DNA of 60,621 nt from an uncultured bacterium. Its GTDB lineage: Bacteria; Verrucomicrobiota; Kiritimatiellia; CAIKKV01; CAITUY01. Shown here piece after piece: positions 1 to 8,700 of the stretch (position 1 is its first letter; the number at the start of each line of letters is the position of its first letter). The notes below the pieces were generated by a model. It worked only from the letters and a program-made list of their open reading frames with translations. It had not been told where the DNA came from and ran no database searches. Where the stretch lies: contig CAJBSZ010000346.1 in NCBI GenBank assembly GCA_903958395.1, positions 1 to 60,621 of the forward strand, in the 5' to 3' direction. The position numbers and the translations under genes were made by a program.

Positions 1-3000
1 TCATGACATGAGGTATCACACAGGCCGAGAAGATCGTAAAATGATGTCGGCATATTCCGAACAAACATCATTTCGTGAGGAACCCTTACGGTCGGCATGT
101 GCGTATACAACATCGCCAACCTGGCGTTGCGTAATCCAAATGCCATTTCGTGGATCGGGTCTCGACTCGCCCACCTGCCGATCTCCGGGGAATAGTATCT
201 GTGGCCGTAATAATACAGCCCCGTCTCCTGATCTAAATATTTGCTAGAAAACCAAAAGTTAAAGTCATTTACCATCTGCCCGCTGGACGCGACTGTATTT
301 CCGTACGCATCATATTCCCGGTGCGCTACAACCGCGCCGCTAGCGTCAACATATTCCGAAATATTCCCGTTCGCATCGTAGCAGGGGAAATATGCAGTAC
401 CGTTCCGCATCACGGAAAGCAGGCCGCCAATACCGCCCGCACCCTGCTGTGTCCCGCTCAGGTCGAGCCCCCAGACGTAGGTATTCGTGACGCCGGCACT
501 GGAGGTTTCCTGGATTAAATTCCAGCCATCGTAAACGAAGTTATTCGTCACGCCGCTGACAATCTTCCGATAGCGGCGCGACATGTAATCGTATGAATAA
601 TTCGCGACCACAGCCTCGTTTGAAGCCCCTGTCATCCGATTCTCAGCATCCCAGGCGAAGGCGAAGCAGCCATCATTCGTGAGGTTTCCGTCGAGGTCGT
701 AAGCGGGGGCAATTTGAGATTGCTGATTTGAGATTACAAAATACTGGTTAAGGGAATTTGCCAGATATTCCGTGACGGCCCCATTATTCGTGGCCACCGT
801 CCGGTTCCCGATGGGATCATACCGGTATGAGAAATTGTTTATGCCCATGAGCGCCTCGACCAATTCACTGCGGGAATTATAGCCGAAGTTATTGGTCAGG
901 GAAGAAGAATCTACCCGTTGCGTCCGCCGTCCCACCGCATCGTTGGCATAGTCAAACTGTGAAATACGGTTCGTGCCGGAGGCGTTCAGGATTTGGGTGA
1001 GGAGGTTGCGGTTGGGCTCGAAGGAGCGGCGCACGCCATATCCTGTATTAGTTTCATTTAATGACTCATTTAAGTCGGAACCTGCTAGATATCCATAGCG
1101 GAAATTCTGAAACGGAAGAGACGCCGCCCGGAGGTCGGCGTCCACCTGGCGGAAGCGCCCCAACTCGTCATGACTGTAACGAATGGAGGACACCACGCTG
1201 GTGGAACCCGCCATCACGAGATCGTAGCCGACGGGTCGCCCTTGGGAATCATAGATGCGGACCAGTTCTGCGGCAGCATTGGTTTCAGACGCGAGTTGAA
1301 AAGCATCTGTGTAGGAAAACAGGCGGGTTCCTGTGCCGTCTGTAATAGTGGTTTGCCGGCCAAGGCGGTCGAATCCAAACGTAACGCCGGGGGTGTTGTC
1401 GCTGTAACTGATGTTCGTCAACTGACCGAGGCTGTCATAGCTATAGGCAGTCACAACACCTCGCGCCCAGGTGCGGGTGGCGAGTTTGCCGTCGGGGGTG
1501 TAGGTGTAGGAAGGGCCGTGGCCGTCCGCGTAGAGTTTGTTTGTTAACAACCCGGTTGCTTCATCATAGACCCAGCACGTACGGTCAAATGATGAAGTAT
1601 GAGTGATGAATGATGAATAGTTCGAGATGACCATGGAAGAGTCGCGAAGGGTGTACATGGCGGTCATGCGGCCGAAATCGTCGTAATCATAGGCGACGGG
1701 ATAGGTCGCGCCCCAGGTGGCGAGAACGTGCCCTTCATCATCGTAGGCGGTGAAGGTGCTATTGGTGAGGGGATCGGTCACCTGAATACGGCGCCCGAGG
1801 TCGTCAAAGACAAAACTTGTTCGATTGCTGGCGGCGTCCATGGTGGAGGTGACTTGGCCGAGAGAGTTGTAGGTGGTGTAGGAGCCGAGGGTTCGGGGTT
1901 CAGGGTTCAGGGAAACAATCTGGCGGCCGAGGGCGTCGTATGTGTAGGCGGTTTGGACTCCGGTTTTGGATGTTGAGGAGCTTAACTGGCCGTTGATGGT
2001 GACCTGCGTGGCGGCGTCTGTGGAATCGGGGTAGATCACCGTTTGGGTAAGGGTTTTGGCGGTGCGATCCACGTAGGTGCGGGAGGTAGTTTGGTTACCG
2101 AGGAGGTCGAAGGAACAGGATTCAGAAGTCAGGAGACAGGAGTCAGAAGAAACACCCAACCCTGTTAGACGAATCTTTTGAATGCTGTTGGTGATGGGGG
2201 TGGCGGAAGCGTTACCTGCATAGAGGATTGAGGCGCGGCATTGCCAGTAATCGCCTGATCCGTCCTGCTCGTACCATGTCGCGGATTCGTTGACGCGGTC
2301 GGGGCCAGCGAGGTCGAGAACGCCGTTGGTGTTCACGTCAAGGCCGGAACGGGTCTGCTCGCCCAGCTCGTTGTACTGGTAGAGCGTTGTCGAGTTGTTG
2401 GGTTGCTGGGTTGTTGAGATCAGTTGGCCCTTGGTGTTGTAGGAGTAGGTAGTGGCAACCACGGCACCGCCATAGCCGGGCTTCTCCGTCTTGACGGGAC
2501 GCCCCATCATATCGGTGGTGGTTTTCTGCCAGGCGGGAGAGTTGGTGCCAGCGGGGCCGCTAAACGATTTCGTCCAACGAAACCCGCTCGCGTCTATCCC
2601 ACTATCGTAGGCCGTCTTTACAATTTCATTTTCGGTGATGGACTTGGCTTGGCCGTCCAAATAGCGGGTGGTCGCGTTGGTCACGCCGCCCCGGATGGTG
2701 GTGCTGGCGACGCCCTCATAACGATAGGTGGTCACAATACACTGGCTGTCCAGTGACGAGATCAGGCGTCCGGCAAGGTCATATGTGTTGCTGCTAACTA
2801 ACTGGGTCAGCGGCCCGGCCGACAGGGTTTCCGTCAGGCGGCGCCCCTCGCTATCAAGGGTATAGCTCGTGATCCGATCAGCCTCGTTCGTGGTCGCTCC
2901 TTTTCTTATGATGGTGGTCAACTTGCCCAGCAAGTCATACCCGTAGAGGAACATGGTGCCGTCCCCTCCGATCTCCCATTCCTTGCCACAGCAGTTACCG

Positions 3001-4928
3001 CCCCATGACGCTTCGCTCTTCTCGCCCTTGGCATTCCTGACCAGCACGGGATGTTGCCACTCATCGAAACCCTTGGATGTCCACGCCACGCGCTCATAGT
3101 TTGGACCGCCGACGCAAACCCAGGTCTCGTCCAGCACTTCCTGGCTCATCGGGTCGAGGATGCGGGTTTCCTTTGTGGTCTTTCCTGCGATGCCTTCGGG
3201 ACTGATAGCCGTGCCATGCACAACGGTTTCGCGCCAGAAGGTTCCGGCTGGATTGGCCTCGAACGACGGGGGGATTTCGCCCACGCCAGGCTGATAGGTT
3301 CCATATTCGTAGGTGAATGTATCCATGCGGCCATCGGGGTAAGCCACGGTGGCCACGCGCCCGATTTGGCAATTAACCGTATTGGTTCCGTAATAGGTGG
3401 TGACGGTTCGCAGGTTATTGGTGTCGCCATAGGCGGCGGCCGGGGTCGTGGCCTTCTCGACAATCTCCTGCAGTTCGCCGTTGCCGCCCTGCCGGTAGCC
3501 GCGATAGGTGCGGGCGACCACCGTGCCCAGGATGGATTCCGTGACCATGCGGGGCAACTGGTCGTTCAGGCGCGGGCTGTCGGCGAGATCCACGGGCGCA
3601 TAACTGGTGAGCACCGCGTGAGCCGCAGTGACCGATGAAGTGAGCGACGAATCCTTGATGGCGGAAAGCTCATTGGTTACGCGCCCGGCGGCATCATAAC
3701 GGTGCCAGCGCCAACTTCCATCGGGATCAATGGCGGATTCCGTCAGACCGGCGGCGGTATAGGTGAAGAGGTTGGTCTGGTTTACTCCGCCGGTTTCGGT
3801 GATGCGGCGCGTAACGCCATCACCCCAGCCAAAGGACTTGATCTGCTCGACATAACGGCTTACGAGGGTGCCATCGGCCGCTTTGACGGAATGTGTGACC
3901 CATCGCTCAGTGCGGGCATCATTCCACATTGTTGCGTCCTCCTCCTGGCGCGCCACATCAAGGCCGTCGCCCGAAGTCATGATCCAGTCTTCGGCATCAG
4001 GGTTATAGGTAAAATCGTAGACCGTCGTCCGCCCCGCCATGGAACGTGTAACGATGAGTTTGCGCAATGTTCCAGGCAACGGGTTGGCGAAAGACCAAGT
4101 TTCGAAGGGAACCGCGCCCGCGTCGATGCGATAGTACCCATTGGTATCCTTGCCGCCGACCATGCTGGCAAGAGTGTAGAACTTCAGGGCATAGCGGCTC
4201 GAATCGGTGACCACGATATCCGCCAGCCGGGTTGGCAGAAGCACCTGCCGCAGGCTCTGGCTGGAATCCCGGATCACCTCGACGCCCATGTCTTGGTAGG
4301 TTTCCTCGCGACCGGCCACGGTTCGATGGCTGACCATCTGCATATATTGCGGTGATGTCTTATAGGCGTTGAAGCGGTAACGCTCCCCGTCCCCGGTGTA
4401 GAGATCATAGTAGGCGGGCTCCTTCAATACCGTCCACCCATTCGCATCCACCATAAAAAGCCGACACTTCTTGATCTGCGCATCACCAAACACGGGAACA
4501 CCAATGGATTCGTTGTCCTTGAAGTTGAAAAGGAAGGGGACACCCGCGCTCTGAATCAAGGTTACCTGGCGGGGGGCACCCGCGGCAGTCACCTCATGGG
4601 ACACCCCTTTCATGGCATAGCCAGCCACGAAGTTCAGGGTCTGGGGTGAATAAACCGCCTCGGACAACTGATTCTCGCCCATCCGGAAAAGCGCCAACTT
4701 GACGGAACTTCCCGGCCGCATCGGGCCTGCAACGATCTTCACCCAGGCGCACCCTGGTCCAGCGGCACTTGTGGTTGTCGGACAACTTGAACACGACGGG
4801 CCATACGTTCCCGCAGGGCAGGCCAAATTGGTGGCAGGGGCAACTCCCCAGATCACCGCTGGCACACAACACCACATCATGACGCCCACACACCACACCA
4901 GCGCCCTGATTGCTTTTATATTCTTCAT
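1..4928 (-). CDS. RHS/YD-repeat exported protein, 3' end beyond window
   Basis: One reading frame stays open from an ATG at 4928 to the left edge, about 1642 codons, so the C-terminus lies outside the window. The start has AGAGGAAA upstream and overlaps the stop of the HEAT-repeat gene in ATGA, which implies translational coupling. The N-terminus is a signal peptide with a second hydrophobic stretch (MMWCCVPAVIW). An N-terminal domain shared with the other RHS protein in this window follows (for example CAWVKI.AGPMRPGSS), then many YD repeats such as YSYNTKGQ and YDLDGN. The RHS core ends in GRWASRDPI near residue 1586 and DLLGL near 1634. After that boundary only a few residues are visible, so the tip cannot be classed. 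In related families such proteins are surface or secreted shells with variable C-terminal tips, often toxins; that role is inference here. The linkers contain short dispersed repeats. Confidence 0.9.
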   Translation of the reverse strand, partial: MKNIKAIRALVWCVGVMMWCCVPAVIWGVAPATNLACPAGTYGPSCSSCPTTTSAAGPGCAWVKIVAGPMRPGSSVKLALFRMGENQLSEAVYSPQTLNFVAGYAMKGVSHEVTAAGAPRQVTLIQSAGVPFLFNFKDNESIGVPVFGDAQIKKCRLFMVDANGWTVLKEPAYYDLYTGDGERYRFNAYKTSPQYMQMVSHRTVAGREETYQDMGVEVIRDSSQSLRQVLLPTRLADIVVTDSSRYALKFYTLASMVGGKDTNGYYRIDAGAVPFETWSFANPLPGTLRKLIVTRSMAGRTTVYDFTYNPDAEDWIMTSGDGLDVARQEEDATMWNDARTERWVTHSVKAADGTLVSRYVEQIKSFGWGDGVTRRITETGGVNQTNLFTYTAAGLTESAIDPDGSWRWHRYDAAGRVTNELSAIKDSSLTSSVTAAHAVLTSYAPVDLADSPRLNDQLPRMVTESILGTVVARTYRGYRQGGNGELQEIVEKATTPAAAYGDTNNLRTVTTYYGTNTVNCQIGRVATVAYPDGRMDTFTYEYGTYQPGVGEIPPSFEANPAGTFWRETVVHGTAISPEGIAGKTTKETRILDPMSQEVLDETWVCVGGPNYERVAWTSKGFDEWQHPVLVRNAKGEKSEASWGGNCCGKEWEIGGDGTMFLYGYDLLGKLTTIIRKGATTNEADRITSYTLDSEGRRLTETLSAGPLTQLVSSNTYDLAGRLISSLDSQCIVTTYRYEGVASTTIRGGVTNATTRYLDGQAKSITENEIVKTAYDSGIDASGFRWTKSFSGPAGTNSPAWQKTTTDMMGRPVKTEKPGYGGAVVATTYSYNTKGQLISTTQQPNNSTTLYQYNELGEQTRSGLDVNTNGVLDLAGPDRVNESATWYEQDGSGDYWQCRASILYAGNASATPITNSIQKIRLTGLGVSSDSCLLTSESCSFDLLGNQTTSRTYVDRTAKTLTQTVIYPDSTDAATQVTINGQLSSSTSKTGVQTAYTYDALGRQIVSLNPEPRTLGSYTTYNSLGQVTSTMDAASNRTSFVFDDLGRRIQVTDPLTNSTFTAYDDEGHVLATWGATYPVAYDYDDFGRMTAMYTLRDSSMVISNYSSFITHTSSFDRTCWVYDEATGLLTNKLYADGHGPSYTYTPDGKLATRTWARGVVTAYSYDSLGQLTNISYSDNTPGVTFGFDRLGRQTTITDGTGTRLFSYTDAFQLASETNAAAELVRIYDSQGRPVGYDLVMAGSTSVVSSIRYSHDELGRFRQVDADLRAASLPFQNFRYGYLAGSDLNESLNETNTGYGVRRSFEPNRNLLTQILNASGTNRISQFDYANDAVGRRTQRVDSSSLTNNFGYNSRSELVEALMGINNFSYRYDPIGNRTVATNNGAVTEYLANSLNQYFVISNQQSQIAPAYDLDGNLTNDGCFAFAWDAENRMTGASNEAVVANYSYDYMSRRYRKIVSGVTNNFVYDGWNLIQETSSAGVTNTYVWGLDLSGTQQGAGGIGGLLSVMRNGTAYFPCYDANGNISEYVDASGAVVAHREYDAYGNTVASSGQMVNDFNFWFSSKYLDQETGLYYYGHRYYSPEIGRWASRDPIHEMAFGLRNARLAMLYTHMPTVRVPHEMMFVRNMPTSFYDLLGLCDTSCH
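1587..1620. repeat. In-frame TGATGAAT-type dispersed repeat in RHS gene
   Basis: A run of ATGATGAAGTATGAGTGATG type is read in frame as part of the protein (ISNYSSFITHTSSF). The same motif occurs in the other RHS gene (14311-14350) and in a non-coding spacer (50591-50630). Confidence 0.6.
1888..1912. repeat. In-frame GGGTTCAGGGTTC-type repeat
   Basis: A short run built from GGTTC(A/G)GG units, read on the minus strand as NPEPRTL within a YD linker. The matching linker of the other RHS gene lacks it. A similar GAGCCAGGGTTCAGG lies in the spacer at about 47028-47043. Confidence 0.5.
2118..2150. repeat. In-frame CAGGAGACAGGAGTCAGA-type repeat
   Basis: A low-complexity run read on the minus strand as SSDSCLLTSESC inside a YD linker. 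The same linker of the second RHS gene instead carries a different filler read as FSQISNCASE. Confidence 0.5.
2386..2418. repeat. In-frame GTTGTTGGGTTGCTGG-type repeat
   Basis: Read on the minus strand as TQQPNNSTT. The same motif family appears at 13054-13083, 13217-13249 and 15096-15131 in the second RHS gene and as an intergenic inverted repeat at 52155-52255. Confidence 0.6.
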
Positions 4929-5797
4929 TCTAAATTTCCTCTTGCATCCAATTTCAAAAACAACAACTTCGGTTGCATTATCTTTGCATTTATCTTTTTG
5001 ATGGCTGCCCGTGCGGCCGTCTTGAGCCGGATATCCGTACTAGTTACGGTGGTTCTCATAAGATCCTCATCCGATTTGTCTCCCAAGGCACCCAAACTGG
5101 CCATGGCCGAAATCCGAACCGGCACGGATCCGTTTACAGCCAGTTTACGGGCGTCTGGAAGGACACTTTGCTCACCCAGATCCGCGCAGATCTGCAACGC
5201 CGTGATTTTGGCAGGTTCGCCGTATGCCGGCGAACGCACCATCGACAGCGCCTTGGCCGCGACACGAGCCCGGTCAACCGATCCCTGCCCGCACAAATTG
5301 AAAAGCGCAATCAGTCCGGTTCCAGGAATACTGCCTTGTCGCTCGTCCACCGCTGACCAGAGAACACGCAGTACTTTTTCCCGGATACCCGCGTCCCCAA
5401 CCGTCGTGTAGATGTCTCCCAGATGCTGCACACAATAATCACGCCATGCCTCTTCATGGGAACGGTCGCCATACATCGCGATCAGATGACCCGCCAAGTC
5501 CGGGGGCATCACCTGTTGCATTTTGAGTGAATTCACGACGTCATTCTTGATCGCGCATAACTCGCCAGGTTGAGCAGGATCCTCGCCTGCCTTGCGATCC
5601 AGAAAGCCGTAGAGGGCCGTGATCTCTTCTTTGGAAACGGTTTTGCCAAGCGTCCTAGCCGCCTCGATGCGGGCCGGAAAGGCGGTTTCCGCCGCCCCCA
5701 GAATGATGGCCAAATTGGCGGGAGGTGCGGCGCAGGCCACGGGAATGCCCCAGATCGCGGAAAGAACCGTCATGATAATGAATATCCCTTTACTCAT
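4925..5797 (-). CDS. Exported HEAT-repeat protein
   Basis: A 290-residue protein with a clear signal peptide ending near PVACA (residues 1-23). The rest is helical and looks like degenerate HEAT repeats, clearest near the C-terminus where SVPVRISAMASLGALGD is followed by IRLKTAARAAIKKI. I chose the ATG at 5797 rather than an upstream ATG because GGAGGGAACTG precedes it and the signal peptide begins there. Its ATG overlaps the stop of the upstream TSP3 gene by one base (TGATG), and its stop overlaps the ATG of the RHS gene by four. HEAT repeats are protein-binding scaffolds, so a periplasmic chaperone or adaptor for the two giant proteins is plausible but unproven. Confidence 0.85.
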   Translation of the reverse strand: MSKGIFIIMTVLSAIWGIPVACAAPPANLAIILGAAETAFPARIEAARTLGKTVSKEEITALYGFLDRKAGEDPAQPGELCAIKNDVVNSLKMQQVMPPDLAGHLIAMYGDRSHEEAWRDYCVQHLGDIYTTVGDAGIREKVLRVLWSAVDERQGSIPGTGLIALFNLCGQGSVDRARVAAKALSMVRSPAYGEPAKITALQICADLGEQSVLPDARKLAVNGSVPVRISAMASLGALGDKSDEDLMRTTVTSTDIRLKTAARAAIKKINAKIMQPKLLFLKLDARGNLE

Positions 5798-8700
5798 CAG
5801 TTCCCTCCTATGTACAAACCGCCCTGATAGAGCTTCGTCGTGTGGCAGGTTGATGACCGGGATGAAGCCGACTGCAGCATGCGGTAGGTGCAAACGCCCA
5901 GTTCGTTGAAATCGGCAGCCGTAAGGGTCTTATTGAGAGTGCCGTCAAGGAACGTGACGCCCCCTGCAAAGATGTGAAGAACCACAGTGAGATCGGACGG
6001 GACATAGCCCAGTTGCAAGCGAACCTCGACCATGCGGCTTCCATCGGCAAAGGTTTCGACCACCTTGAAATAAGTGCCATGGTCGCCCCTGATTGAACTG
6101 ATCTTTGCACTATCCAGAACGGGGCCATCCGCACCCAGCCGCGCCACCATATAAAAAGGGCCGTCCGTCGGGTTCATGAGGGTGAAGCGAGTGCCGCCGC
6201 CGACAAGGTTGGTGGACGAAACGCTGAGTTGGCTGTCGGCCTGCACCACGGCGTCTGTCTTGATGCCCGGACAATCCCAAGTGCGGGCCTGGCCGGTGAC
6301 GCACTCCGCCTCCTCGCCGTTGAATGAACCCGAGATAACCTGAACCGCAAGAGACCCGTTGGTGAACGTGGTTTCATTGCTGCAGGCGCCGAGGACGGTA
6401 AAGTTTCCCGCCTGGCTGAAGCAATAGGGAACAGGGCTCCCCACCATGGCGACTAGGTTCGTAACCACATTCGTTCCGGTTGAGACCATGAACGTGGCCA
6501 GGCCATTAGTGGCTTCCACAGGCCAGGCCGAGAGCCTGAGCGAACTGCCGCCCCGGATTGCCAGCCCGTTGCTGAAGGAGGCATCAAGCAGGTTGACTGC
6601 CTCCCAAATCACATTGTTGGACACCATGACGCCGCTACTCTGATCCGCCGTCACTATTTCGGTCGTGTTTGTGGGGGAGATGAAGACATTGGCAAACCAC
6701 GTGGTCCTCAAGCCGTGCTGTACCGCCACAATCTGCTGGGTTTGTCCGCCGGGCGCATAGGATGCGGCGATTGACAGCCGTTCCTGATAAACAGCGGATC
6801 CTTCCATGCAAATCGGTGACACCAGAGTGGATTCGGGCACAGGCCCGGTTTCCGACAAGGAAGCCATGCGGTGATCAAGCCAGTCGGGGATGCCATTGGT
6901 ATTGGCATCCAAGCCGCCAAAGGACTGCAACTTGAGGGAATTGACCTTCAGGAACGTGTTGGGTGTGTCATTGTTCCACCGAAGCCTGATGACATGATCT
7001 CCCGCCGCGAGTTCAGGAAGAAAGAAGGTGGCAGTACAGTTGGTTCCATACGGAGCCTTGACGGTCTGGCGGCCCGAGATCGTGCCATCAATGAACAGGC
7101 TCAAGTCAAACGTATTCAGGGCTGTGAGAACGTTCTGTTGAGTCACATTGACGGCGACGGCGAAGGTTCCGTTGCTTGGGATGGCCAGCAAGTAGTCCAG
7201 GGAACCGCTCCGTTCACGGGCAGAGATGGCGACGCCTTCGATAGCCCATGTCCCGATCCACGACGTGGCGTCACGGCCGTTCAGCACGAGAAGATCCGTC
7301 ACGGTTCCGTTGAAATCCACGACAAGCGGGTCGGCATACGCCATGATTTCAACCTTGTCGTTGACTCCATCCCCATCCGTGTCTGCCACCTTGGGTTTTG
7401 TGCCTGCAAGGTATTCCCCACTATTCAGGAGTTGATCCCCATCCGGATCGGCGGCCGCATCGTTGACAAGGGGATTTGTCCCATTATCCACCTCCCATTT
7501 ATCCGGCAGCCCATCGGAATCGGTGTCAGATTTAAGCGGACTGGTCTTATAGGTGTTGACCTCCGCGCCGTCTGACAGGCCGTCGCCATCGGTGTCCGGA
7601 TTGTGGGGATCGGAACTGGCCTGATATTCCTTAAGGTTGGAAAGGCCGTCGCTGTCAGGGTCGGCGGAGGCATCGTTGACGAGCGGATTGAGAGCGTGGT
7701 CAACCTCCCACTTGTCAGGCATGCCATCGGAATCTGTGTCAGCGGATTTTGGATTGGTGCCCAGTTGGTACTCCTGCATGTTGGTGAGGCCATCGTTATC
7801 GGGGTCAGCCCCGGAATCGGGAGTGAGGGGGGCGGTCCCCTTGGTGATCTCCCACTGATCGGGGAGCCCATCGTTGTCACTATCGCTGCTATGTGGATCG
7901 GTCCGGTTTAGAAATTCATGGCGGTTATCCACTCCATCGCCGTCCGCATCGTCGGTTGCCGCCGCCTCAAGATTCCCGAAATGAATCATCTCCCAGCCAT
8001 CACAAAGGCCGTCATTGTCAGTGTCGGTGTCATCATCAATAATCGCAATCGAGGCCGAGGCATTCGTGGGGTTGATGAAATAATTGCCTTGGGCAATGGT
8101 GACCGTTATCGTTTCCGCACCTTCGAGCCAGAGATCATCGAGGGTCGGAACCGTGAACGAAACCTGGGGGGCCCCGGAGGGGATGACGACGGTCCGAGGA
8201 ATGGCCGAGAAGTCGGCCCCTTCGGTGGCGGCGCCACCTGGAACCGCAAGGTTGACCGACAGGGCAAGGTTGGTGTCCTGCGCCAGGCGGCTGAGAGTGA
8301 ACGTGCCTGCCTGTGCTGGTTCGGCGCCATTCGCCGTACCCGCAATGGAGACCTGCTGCTCACCATAGACCAGAATCTGGTCGGTCATAGCCTTGTACTG
8401 GAAGCGGATCCATTCAGGAGACTGTGCCAGGGATTCGACACGGAGTTCGTCCAGCATGCCCACATAGCCGGAGGAACCACTTGCGGCGGCGCCAAACCAG
8501 AAAGCGGTAACGGGACTATAGGCGCGGGTTTTCCCCGTCCCGCTGTGCCAGAGTTCACCATTGACGTAGATGCGCATTATGCCGGAGGCCCGATCCTTGG
8601 TGAAGGTCCAGTGGTTCCACCCGCCCTTGAAGAGATTGGTGGTGGCCAGTTTGTTGATGCGGTCGTAATTGCCGAAGGCATCCCAATAGACGTTTGAGTC